A stretch of 64,000 nt of DNA from Diphasiastrum complanatum (Eukaryota > Streptophyta > Lycopodiopsida > Lycopodiales > Lycopodiaceae). Location: NCBI GenBank assembly GCA_029204225.1, contig CM055104.1, forward strand, positions 47,934,451 through 47,998,450, in the 5' to 3' direction. Below the pieces are notes generated by a model, which had not been told where the DNA came from, ran no database searches, and was given only the letters and a program-made list of their open reading frames with translations. The position numbers and the translations under genes are program-made. This document shows positions 23,111-33,666 of the stretch, in pieces. The stretch's first letter is position 1. Every line of letters starts with the position of its first letter.

Positions 23111-24810
23111 ATGGGACCAAAAAACATACGAAAAAGGGATGTTCCTGTCACCTCTACTTCCAATGCTTAATCATACAAGGTTTCGAGTTTCGAGAAAAAA
23201 AGGGGATGATACCCTTGATTTGTTAATCAAGAAAATACAACACAAATCAATGCCTGTCATGCACCCTTTTTGACAACCCAACAAAAAAACATGCTCACCT
23301 TGATTTTGATTTTGATAGGTTCTTTCAACATTCATGGACCAAAAGATTGTTGCCTTCCATTTTGAGCAAGCTCAAGTTTTTCTTACACATTGTACACCTC
23401 TTATGTGAATTCACTTTTTTAAGTGATGAAGAACTAATAGATATCAAAGCTTTTAACTTATAAAATTTGATTTATGTTTAAAATTAGTAAAGACCTTATA
23501 AGTATTTGTATTATTTTAATATTTTTTTGTTCTCATATGTCACAATTGGAGTTGAATCCTTGACCACGTAGGAATACTGATTTCTATAATTTAACATTCA
23601 ATTGGAAAAAGTTTATGGGCACCTTCTTACAGCTCTATTGTGAGCCAAGCCCCAAGACTACTAGAATCTAGATATAACCCAATTATCTTTTGAAACTATA
23701 AGCACACATCTTAAGCACTTTCATTACATAACTAGTTTACATGAAAAGAAAAACTTAAGCTTTAATATTTGACATGTCCATAACCTTTAAGGGGCTAGAG
23801 AATGTAGGTTATTGGAAACCTTAAAATATATTGTAGTACATTAAGTAAAATAGGTTCTTTTCAATGACTTAGGTTTCTCACAAGCCACGACAAAGATTTA
23901 ATGCAAAATGAAGTCATACTTGCATCCCTCTAAGTAGATAACTTCGATATGCATGTTGCTTTCACATTTTTGCCATCATTAGTGTTGTTGCATAATTGAA
24001 AGCATTAAAGACTTGGCGAGGTCATATGTGGCCTATAGAAAGGGCAATAGAATCATAAAATCACAATACTAGTGATGAAAACACTCTAGATTAGCCTCCA
24101 AAACCAAGATTACTCTTCATTGATAATTATGGCCAATGTGGCTCTATATACATGAGTGGGAGCTCGAGCTGCTGCTGACTCAACTAATCTAGCACGTGTG
24201 AGAGTGCCTAGTCATCAATAGATCCACTAATCATATCTAACTTTGCACATGGTCCATGATTTTTTTGATTTAAGCCACCTCCTTGATTTTGGGCAATTTT
24301 CCTAATTCATAGGAACTTGGATAAATATCTCCTACAAATGCAAACTCGCATTCTACTGATGTTTCCACACTTCTGAGCAGTCCTCTACACATGGGAGATC
24401 ACTCCTAATCTCATGGTATAGCATTTCCTACCAATAAAATGATGCCAAGTGGCATATCACTAAAAAACAAGATTTTGGCAATTGTAGCCACTAGATGTCA
24501 AATAGAATGAAATTTAAAAACTATATGACTAATCTAAATGGCATGAACATTAATTTCATATGTGGGAATAGGCTCCACACATCTGTAATGATGATATGTA
24601 AATGGATTTTTCCTAGATCAAGCAACATTTTGACTATTTTCACACGTAAGAGGCTGTACAGTACTAGTTTTGAAGCTGTCCTTTTCAATTTGATGCAAAG
24701 TCCCACTCATACACCCAAAAAGAGAGCTTTTTAGTGCATTTTCAAGCTTGTCATGCATGTCTCTATTCCTATGATTAGTTCTTGGATTAGATCATTAAAT
24801 TGATTGATTA
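23111..24810. other. Intergenic DNA, nothing recognised
   Basis: AT-rich, only short frames, no LTR edge or conserved motif. Confidence 0.55.
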
Positions 24811-25292
24811 AGAGCTTGTTTCAGTTAAGAATGTCTAAAGTAGATAGTGTTTTGAGCCATCTCAACACTTTCAAAAACCTTATGGAGTAGATGACTGCAA
24901 CTGGATCAGTCATTGAAGATTCAGAGCAATGATGACTCTATTATCGAGTCTACCTGAAGCTTATGAAACCTGGGTTATGGCTATTTCAACCCAGCAACAT
25001 CTCACTCTATCAAGAGTCAATTCGATGCTACTTCAAGAGGATATCGGACGAAATGCATCCTCTTCTAGCTCAGGATCAGATCCTCAAGTTCTATTCTCAA
25101 AGTAAAATCAGAAGTTCAGATCCCAGAGATCTACAAAGTCAGATTATTTTGACAAGAGGAGCAACATGCAACTTGTATCAAATACAACATCAACTTCAAA
25201 GCCTTCATCATTCTAGCCAAGAGAGAACCTATTCTGTAAATATTGTAAGAAGACTGATAATCTTATCAAATCGGATTTCAGAAAAATGATGT
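24811..25292 (+). pseudogene. Copia gag C-terminal fragment (family C)
   Basis: Across two frames with stops it reads LSHLNTFKNLME, MTATGSVIEDSEQ, SLPEAYETWVMAIST, LTLSRVNSMLLQEDI and then YCKYCKKTDN. The same ordered blocks occur in the gag at 56590-57395 (SHLNTFKNLMEQMTATGSVI, YCKRTGHEIKDC), so both are one family. The zinc knuckle has decayed: the expected His and last Cys are replaced. The 5' half of gag is missing, and the fragment ends at a joint with a minus-strand integrase piece. Confidence 0.78.
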
Positions 25293-25313
25293 AAAGTTTC
25301 TATCCAATGTTCT

Positions 25314-25945
25314 TCACATCTTACTAAAATCTGCTATATTGTGAGATTCATCAAAAAGTACATCTCGACTTACAACAACTTTCTTGGAAATAGGATCAAA
25401 TATCCTATAAGCTTTACTATTTTCACTATAATCAACAAAGATTTCTTTGAATGAAGTAACATCTTCCTTCTTCCTTACTTCTAAAGGAATGTGTACATAA
25501 CAAGTACAACCAAAAACTTTCAGATCACTAAGATTTGGCTTTTTGCCAAAAGGTGTGAATCCTTCAATGGCACCATTAGTTGAGTCTATTGCATAGAAAG
25601 TTTGCACATAAAATAGCTTCTCCCAAAATGAAATAAGAAGAGATGCATCTAACCTCAATGCCTTAGCACACTCACATAAGGTTCTATTTTTCCTTTCGGC
25701 CACTCCATTTTGTTGAGGAGTCTATTTGGATATAAATTCTCTCCTAATGCCATTAGTTTCACAAAACTCTTTCGTCCTATTGGAGATGTACTCCCCTCCA
25801 TTATCACATCTTAATACTTTTATGCTAGTATTAAGTTGCTTTTCCACAAAAGTTTTGAGCTTCACAAAGGACTCAAACACATGATTTTTCTTAGACAAGA
25901 GGAAGATCCAAGAGTATCTTGATTTATCAATCACAAAAAAAAAAA
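25314..25945 (-). pseudogene. Copia integrase core fragment (family D)
   Basis: Reads FVIDKSRYSWIFLLSKK, LRCDNGGEYIS, then TPQQNGVAERKNRT and the downstream LKVFGCTCYVHIP and SRDVLF blocks. The second catalytic Asp (in CDNGGEY) and Glu (in AERKN) are separated by 35 residues, as required for a DD-35-E integrase; the first Asp region is missing or changed. One in-frame TAG at about 25720 interrupts it. No gag, protease or RT is attached: the left edge meets the family C gag at about 25300 in opposite orientation. Confidence 0.85.
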
Positions 25946-26573
25946 ATTGTGAGTATTGATATATTACCATACTTTTATTATTCTCATTCATAATCATCTA
26001 TTATTAAATAGCTAATCTGATTATTTATCTCTTGCAGATGTATATGAGTCCAACATAAATCTCTTGCAAGTGTGTTAGATATAGTACACATTAATATTGG
26101 ACAGTTTGGGCAAATAGTGCCAATTCCATTACCTAGTTCTGGAAGTGATGAATGGGTTACTCCAGATGTTGTAGTTTCAGAATCCTTTCATTGTAAGCTT
26201 TATAATGATGTTAAAAATTCATTAAAGATAAGCACGAGATCAAAAACAGTCCGATTAAGTTGGTTTATTTCTTTAAATATATTTGTGAATTTTTTTTCAA
26301 GTGTCAATGTACACAAAACTCCAACGTAGTTTAAATGCAAAAATTTATTGCATAGTTTATTATTTGAGCTTATGGATGAAGGCTGGGACAAAAACTCAAA
26401 TGGAGATATAGAATGCATAATCAAAATGTCTTTCGTTATCAAATAGAAAAACAAATGTTGAGCCTATGCTTCCATTACCAAATATGGAAAATGATTAAAA
26501 GTCAATGGGTGCCACTCGATCAAGACTTTGAAGCTAGTGGTGTTGTCCGATTTTGAGAACGACATGGAATATT
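25946..26573. other. Spacer between retroelement fragments
   Basis: AT-rich sequence with short frames on both strands; no recognisable protein. Confidence 0.5.
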
Positions 26574-27657
26574 TTAGAATATGACAAGAGGGATATCATC
26601 GGCACATAAAGGTGTTGCATCTATATAAAATAGACATGCATCCGGTAACTTATCATTTATTGGCTCATCAAATGCTTCAACATTGGGTAATTGTGAAAGA
26701 TGATCAGCCAAGAAATGTTGTGATCCTTTTTGAATAACAACTCTAAAGTTGAACTCTAGAAGTATCAACAACCATCATGCAATGCGTCATGTTTTGCATG
26801 GTTTATTCAGTAGATATAGGAGAGCATGATGGTTGGTATAAAAGACAAAAAACTGGCCTAGCAAATAATGACAAAATTGTTGAACAACATAGACCATTGC
26901 TAATGCTTCTCTGTCTATAGTAGAATAGTTGACCTTAGCTGGAACTAGCTGATGGCTTAGGAAATGGATTGGGAAATCCTTTTCGAATTCTCTGGGTTGT
27001 GTTAAAATAGCACTAATGGCATACTTACTAGCATACGTATGCACATGGAACTCCTTATTATAATCAGGCACACGAAGAATCGGTGCGGTGACTAAAGTTT
27101 GTTTGAGGTCTTTGAAGGCTTTAATCTGTTCTTCAGTTGGATCAGTAACAATTTTCTATACTAACCTTGCTTTATCGACGAAGTGTATTATAAAAATTCG
27201 ATAGTAACCCGTGTGGCCAAGAGAACATAAATTTCCTTCAATGTACCTGGTAGCATCATTTTGAGAATCACCCTAATCTTTTCGAGATTAGTGGCTATAC
27301 CATTTCGAGAAATAATATGGCCCGGTACTACATGGGTAACCCAGATCTGGCACTTTTTGAGATTCAACAAAATTCCGAACCTTCGACAAAGAATGAACAC
27401 TTGTTCAAGGGCATTGAGATGCTTATCCTCAGATGAATGTACACCAAGATCGTCGAGATAAATCTCTAGATGCTTGTGTAACAGATCCTTGAAAGCTCGT
27501 TGCATCACCCTTTGGAATGTTGATGGGGCATTGAATGGCATAACAATATACATGAACGTGCCAAACTCTATAATAAACATCATTTTCTAATAATCTTCAA
27601 GAGCAATTTGGACTAAGAAATAGCCACTAAAGCCATCCAGGAAGCTAAAAGCTTCTA
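26574..27657 (-). pseudogene. Ty3/Gypsy reverse transcriptase-RNase H fragment
   Basis: Minus-strand blocks in order: FSFLDGFSGYF, the APSTFQRVMQRAFKDLL block, the palm as IYLDDLGVHS (Y-x-DD), a connection segment, then RNase H with HTYASKYAISAILTQ, STIDREALAMVY and the tether FVFYTNHHALLYLL. RNase H catalytic Asp in the T/V-DAS motif is changed to Tyr (HTYAS) and in the TDH motif to Asn (TNH). Frameshifts and stops separate the pieces. This is the only clear Gypsy pol in the window. Its right edge at about 27657 joins directly to a plus-strand Copia integrase. Confidence 0.87.
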
Positions 27658-29847
27658 CGGTCTTCCTGAGAGAAAGAACATAACCTTAGTCAAATCAACA
27701 AAGTGCATGTTATCAGATGCGACACTTCTAAAGTCCTTATGAGCTGAAGCTGTTTCAACAACATTCTATATTTAGAACAGATGTCCTACTAAAGGTCTCT
27801 CAAACAAAACACCATTCAAAGTTTGGATAGGTACCAAACCTTCTCTATCAAGCTTAGAAGTTTTTGGATGTACTGCTTATGCGCAGATTTCTCAAGATCT
27901 CAGGAAGAAGCTCGACTTTCAGAGTATCAAATGTATTTTTATTAGCTACACCACTTCAGATCAAGCTTAGAAGTTGTTCGATCCTATCGAGTCGAAAATA
28001 TTCACTAGCCGAAATGTCATCTTCATCGAAGATCGGTTTATCGACCTCAAGGAAAAAAACAAAGCCCATGTAGCCGACTTGTCTTGTCAACAACAAATCC
28101 GAAGATGACGATGTTGCAGTTCAACAACTACAACATGATGAAAATGATCAACTTCCTCTATTACCCAGAAGATCATCAAGAGCTAGCAGACCACATATCA
28201 AGTATATCGATGAGTCTGCAGCCTACCTTGTTCAGCAGTCGACGACTGTCAAAGAGGCACTCAATCAGCCCAATTCTGATCTTTGGAAAGAAGCTATGGA
28301 TAAAGAGTATTCATCTCTTATCAAGAACTAGACATGAACGATTGTCGAATTACCTGCTAGCACAAACGTAGTTGATTGCAAATGGATTTTAGAAGTCAAG
28401 TACAAAGCAGACGGAAGCATCGATAGAAGAAAAGCTCGACTTGTCACCAGAGGATTTTCTCAGATATACAATGTCGATTACACTGAGACCTTCAGTCCAG
28501 TAGTCAAACATTCTTCTATTCGACTTTTAGTATCGTTTGCCATTGCAGTAGATTTGTAAATACATCAAATGGATGTACATATAGCATATCTCAATGGAAT
28601 TATTGAAGAAGACATTTACATGGTGCAACCCAAAGGTTATATTATCGAAGGTAAACACAATCATGTATGTAAACTCCATAAAGCACTTTATGGCTTGAAG
28701 CAATCTGCTCGAGCATGGTTTCAAATGATCAATACTTTTCTTATTGATCACGGCTACACACCAAGCTCCTCATATTCGAATGTTTACTTTAAGACAGTGC
28801 AACAGTCTTTTATCAGTATCACTTTATATGTCGATGACACATTGCTTTTCGACAATAGTATCGATCTGATAAAAGAAGTCAAGACAATGCTATCTTCCGA
28901 ATTCGACATGACCGATCTGGTGGGCGAAGCTCATTTCTACCTTGGTATTCAAATCCACAGAGACATAAATTGAAAGTTGATCTACATTACTCAACATAGG
29001 TACATCTACAATATGTTAGTCAGATATAATCTGGTTAATTGCAAGTTAGCTCTCTCACCAATGAAACTAGGTCTCAAATTGTCAAAGGACCAGTGTCCTA
29101 AAACAATCAAAGAGAAAGAGCAGATGTGTGAGTATCCTCATCATTCAATAATAGGATCTCTTACGTACGCAATGATCTGTACCAAGCCAGACATAGCTTT
29201 TGCAGTCAGCTCCCTAAGTTAGTTTATGAATAACTTTGGTATAACACATTGGAAGGCCCTTATCAGAGTTATGAGATATCTTCGAGCTACTATGACTTTT
29301 GCATTTGTTATGGAGTAGTCGACAATGACAAACTCAATTTACTCATAGGTTACACAGATACACGTTGGTCATGAGATGTAGCCATCGACGTAAATCCACT
29401 TTTGGATTTACATTCCTCTTCAACAATGGTCCAAAAATGGTCCATTTTTTTGGAACAGTCACAAGCAACCTTTGACAGCTCTATCTTCTACAGAATCAAA
29501 GTATATCGCAGCCTCACAAGCTACAAAGAAAGCAATCTGGCTGAAGGACTTACTTTCAGATATCAGTCTGAATCAATATGCTCCGACATTACTATTTTAT
29601 GATAATCAAAGTGCCATTGCCTTGTCAGTCAACCCTAGGTTTCATTCTAGGAGTAAGCACATTGAGATTAAGTATCACTATGTTAGAAGCAAAGTTCTTG
29701 ACAAAGAGGTCAGATTGCAGTACTGTCAAATGCAAGATATGACAGCAGATATTTTTACCAGAGCATTAAGCTTGGCTACACATAGAAAATTATGTGCAGA
29801 ACTAAGTATCAAGGTCAAGGCATTCATGGATTCAGATTAAGGGGGAG
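27658..29847 (+). pseudogene. Copia integrase-RT-RNase H (family B), 5' truncated
   Basis: Begins inside integrase (ERKNITLVKSTKCMLSD), then SSLEVFGCTAYAQI, then reverse transcriptase with VDCKWI-type and ARLVTRGF-type blocks, YMVQPKGYI, LYGLKQSARAWF and the palm LYVDDTLLF at about 28830. RNase H follows (TALSSTESKYIAASQ, DNQSAIALSVNPRFHSRSKH, DMTADIFTRAL) and ends just before a polypurine tract at 29841-29847. Stops lie at about 27970, 28330, 28557 and 28974, and there are frameshifts near 29220-29470, so it is dead. It is the only copy of family B here with the RT palm. Confidence 0.9.
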
Positions 29848-30240
29848 TGTTGGATTATTCTCCTACTAATCGACTAATCGACATTTTAATCTTCATCCAA
29901 CTCATTATCCAGACCTGCACTTTTTTTTGTGTTTCTACACATTGTGCAAAACTATTTGGAAATGGCTCACAGGTGGCTCTGACGTTTATTGACATCATCA
30001 ACAAACTTCGAAACTCTCGGGCACTTCAGTGACTTCGGAGACTGCGGCCACTTCAACGACTTCGGAGATTTTGGCCACTCCGGCCACTTTGACGACTTCG
30101 GCCATTTTGTTAACTTCAACCACTTTGGAGACTTCGGCCATGGTTGATTGGCAATTAACGTTTCACTCATCTTGAAGCTTGAAGAAATGAAATGTTTCTA
30201 ATGCCAAAGCTTTGCTAGCTTTCAATCCTGAATTTTTGAC
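29848..30240 (+). mobile_element. 3' LTR, left part (family B)
   Basis: TGTTGGATTATT follows the polypurine tract AAGGGGGAG. The first part matches the start of the complete family B LTR at 37779-38506 (CGACTAATCGA, then TTTAATCTTCAT). The right end is not identifiable: the expected end sequence is not found by 30600, so the LTR is probably truncated or diverged. Confidence 0.7.
30021..30142. repeat. Degenerate GACTTCGG/CCACTT minisatellite
   Basis: Units of about 12-18 bp built from GACTTCGG, GGCCACTTC and variants repeat roughly ten times. On the minus strand it would encode a WPKSPK-type repeat peptide, which I take as a by-product. It lies within or just behind the family B LTR. Confidence 0.7.
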
Positions 30241-30243
30241 AAA

Positions 30244-30270
30244 AGACGACACGACACGACGACACGACAA
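30244..30270. repeat. (ACGAC)n short array
   Basis: Short run of GACGACACGACACGACGACA-type sequence. Confidence 0.7.
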
Positions 30271-31270
30271 AACATGAAATCAGTCATGCTCCACAAACAG
30301 CCAAGAAGATCAGTCAAGTACCAAGGAGTACAAACATTTTGAAGAAGAAATGAGATCGCAATCGTGAAACTTTCGTGAAGACGAAGCAACCGCGATTCTC
30401 TTGCGGCTCGGATGGAGTTCAGATGCGTTCGCTAGACAGTACCAGTTGAATCACTCCTACAGTCCTCCAAAATGTAGTCAGGCACTGCTGATCTATGTTT
30501 ATAAAAATAATGCAGCATTCAACATAGTTTCAACCAAGGTGCGGAATAAAAATGAACAAGAAACTTAGACACACGAAGAACAACAAAGACATTTGCATTT
30601 GAGATCAGACACGACAAGAAAAAAACATCTATATTGATCTTTCTCTGATTCTTCAAGCACTGCATGCAAATCCATGAAGTGCGTTGGCATGGGAGAAACA
30701 TGGTTCTCTCACGAGTAATCGTCTCGCTTTACTAGCGGACAATTGGATCTACAGATCCTAGACAGAATTGTCTTTGCACGCAGGCAGACATGTATTCTGT
30801 AATTTTGTCTTGATTGCTTACTAGCATCAGACTACTTCATTACGCTACTTGTCAAGTATCATCCAATAAGTATATAGTCGCTCTATGTAACTTTTAGATT
30901 AGAGTGTTTAAGCATCTACAACTAATCAGGAAATTACAAGAGTGGAAAATTAGCCACAACCTAAAGTGTATCTACTGATGTCATGCCATGAAATCAGACA
31001 TCTGTACTTCTGGGTACTTGCATGATCTCGTTGGTACTCTTTATAGCGTGAAGGGCAGGAGAGGGTTTCACGACGTTGGTTTCGTTTTCATCATTTGCCT
31101 TTTCTCATACTGGATCGCAAAGGATTCTCGTGCCAGACTGCAAAAGATTCTTGTTCGTGAATCTTTCATGTTCGCAAACCGTTCGTGTTCATCTCCTTTG
31201 ACTTGCGTGTTCGCGAACCGTTCGTCTTCGTGTTTCGTGTCAGGCGGAGGGCTGAAAGCTAGCAAGGATT
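30271..31270 (-). mobile_element. Probable LTR-like region downstream of family G pol
   Basis: It lies directly 3' of the minus-strand RNase H at 31275-33150. On that strand a CTATAAAGAG box is at 31041-31050, as in an LTR promoter. Near 31145-31245 words such as GAACGGTTCGCGAACACG repeat. I cannot fix either LTR edge and there is no second copy. Confidence 0.35.
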
Positions 31271-31274
31271 TGTA

Positions 31275-33150
31275 GCTAGAAACATTTCGTTTCTTCAACA
31301 TTCTTTCAAAGCATGATAGCTTTACGATCTCGAGACTGCTCCTCTGTCTCTCAAAGAGTCCTTTGTCTAGGGCTTTGGTGAATATGTCAGCAACCATGTC
31401 TTTCGTTTCGATGAAGGTGGTCTGCAACATCTTCTTTTCAATTAGATCCTTGATCAAGTGATACTTGATCGCAATGTGCTTCATTCTGGAATGGAACACG
31501 AGGTCTTTTGTTAGATGTATTGCAGAGGTGTCGTCCATCTGCAAGACCGGAGGCTCGTTTCTTGTTTTGTCTAATTCGTCCAGGAACTGCCTTAGCCAGA
31601 TTATCTCGTTGGCCATCTTTGCTGCTGCAACGTACTCTAGTTTGCAGGATGACTGGGCTACAACGATCTGCTTCTTGTTGACCTAGAGAACTGCTGCTCC
31701 TGATGCGATGGTGCACCCTCCTGAGATGCTTTTACAATCGTCCTTGAGAGATGCCCAGCTAGCATCGCTGTAGAAAAGCATCCTGAAACCTGCACCACGA
31801 CAATAACACAGCCCATAATCCCTCGTTAATTGAAGATATTGCAAAATTTGTTTCGCAATCTTCCAATGTGTCGAGCCTAGAATTGTGCAAAATTGGCTCA
31901 TCCTGAATACTGCACAAGCAATATCAAGACATGTGTTGTCTGCAAGGTGCATCAACGATTCTATCAGCTTCTTGTAAGGTGTGAGCTACATCTATTCTCT
32001 CTCTTCCTTAGTCTTCGGACAGTCATCGCTTGTCAGCACCATCCCTTGCGAGCATTGGAGTATTCGCTCCTTTGCAGTTTAGCATCCCAAAGTCCTCTAG
32101 GATCTTCTGGGTGTATCTGGACTGGTGAAGGTATAACTTACCTCCCTTGTAGTTCCTTTCAATTTGTAAGCCTAGGTAACACTTGGCTTCTCCCACATCC
32201 ATGATCTCGAAATGTTTCAAGATGTCTGTCTTCACTTCAGCAATTAGCTGCTCACTCTTGCAAAGTATCAAGGTGTCATCCACATATACAGCCACAATGA
32301 TGATTTGCCCATTTGTAATTCTGACATAAACATTAGAATCAGCTAACAGAGGCTTGAATCCTAATGATTTCAAGGCTTGATCTTTCTTTTTATACCATTG
32401 TCGGGCTGATTGTTTCAGACTGCGGATACTTCTGTGCATTCTACATGCATAGTTAAGAAGTGAATTCGAGACGTATCCTGGGGGTTGATCCATATAGACC
32501 TCTTTATCTAGTTTGCCATGCAAGAAGGTTGTCTTCTCATCCACAATGTGGATCCAAAGGTCATAAGCTACTGCATATGCAAAAAACAGATGTAGGGACG
32601 AATGTTTGACAACATGAGAGAAGGTTTCAGAGTAGTCAATACCATATTTCTAAGAAAATTCTTCGCTACCAGTCTTGCCTTGTATTTCGTGATGTTCTCA
32701 TCTGGTCCGTATTTGAGCTTGAAAACCCATTTGCATTTGAGTCTTGCGCCTATGTGGTAATGGCTCCAACGTCCATACCTGGTTCTTCCTCATGGACTCC
32801 ATCTCTTCGTTCATGGCTTGGATCCATTTGTCCTTGTTTAGACTGTCAATCGCCTCCTTGAAAGTCTGTGGTTCGCCACTGAATCCGTAGATCTCTTCTG
32901 ATATGGAAGCTGAGCTACTTGGCACATATCTTGCTGGCGCTCTTCATGGTTTTGTCGACCTTCTAAAAGATCTTCCCGGGACAACAATGCCTTTATTGCT
33001 CTGCTCGGTCCAGAACCATCTTGGTTTACAGGAACTGTAGCAGTAGGCTGCCTCTCGAATCTTTCTTCTTCTGATTCTTCACTCGAATGGGAGACGACTC
33101 AAAAATCTTCGTTTTCGTGTTCGTCCTCTGCTCCCTATTTTACTAGCGAT
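31275..33150 (-). pseudogene. Copia reverse transcriptase-RNase H (family G)
   Basis: From right to left: linker text, the WIQAMNEEMESMRKNQVW block that opens Copia RT, KTTFLHGKLDKEVYMDQPPG, the palm VYVDDTLIL at about 32270, CYLGLQIERNYKGGKLYLHQ, then RNase H with YSDASWAS, the SISGGCTI block, ANEIIWLRQFLDEL, HSRMKHIAIKYHLIKD and DMVADIFTKAL. Frameshifts occur near 32700 and 31960, and a stop lies at about 31680 between RNase H halves. The RT piece 32023-32544 is uninterrupted for 173 codons with its palm Asp pair intact. Integrase and gag are missing. The same family is seen at 53880-56590. Confidence 0.9.
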
Positions 33151-33508
33151 ATCTACGTTCTATAGTCTGTTTCAGATTTGTCTTGGTTTCTTACAGAATG
33201 TAGATGATTGCTAATCCAATAAAAAAAAAAGAATAAGATTGAATCTACTCCTAGTGAAATCACCAAATCCACAAAACATCTAACTAAGAACTGCAAGATC
33301 CTACAGAGTGCTTATAAAAAATATCACTCAACATTAATAATAAACATTTAATTAGGAGGCCATCCTTTAACTTACTCATTATTAAGAGCCTCTTTATTAA
33401 AAATACATCTCAAGTTTGAGAGGGCCCAAATTGCTAGCTCCGGCATGGTTTTCAATCTTTTGGGAATTACCATGGGGCTCACAAAATGTACAACTTAACC
33501 TAGCACTG
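33151..33508. other. Intergenic DNA, nothing recognised
   Basis: No coding or repeat structure beyond A/T runs. Confidence 0.5.
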
Positions 33509-33666
33509 CAATATTTTTCCAACTTCATTCATAATGATATCAGTAATTGAAGCCTTATTGATATGAAATGGATTACCAACTTTTTCATTCACATGCCCCC
33601 TGAACCAATGTAATGTCCAATATTTTTCCAACTTCATTCATAATGATATCAGTAATTGAAGCCTTA
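33509..33666. repeat. Identical 49-bp direct repeat with 60-bp spacer
   Basis: 33509-33557 and 33618-33666 are identical over 49 bp (from CAATATTTTTCCAACTTCAT to AATTGAAGCCTTA). Perfect identity in otherwise diverged DNA points to a very recent duplication. Confidence 0.9.

Noticed and set aside
29967-30170. Minus frame with Trp-Pro-Lys-Ser repeats as a structural protein
   Set aside because: It follows a degenerate minisatellite behind an LTR, lacks a promoter or signal, and is antisense to the LTR.
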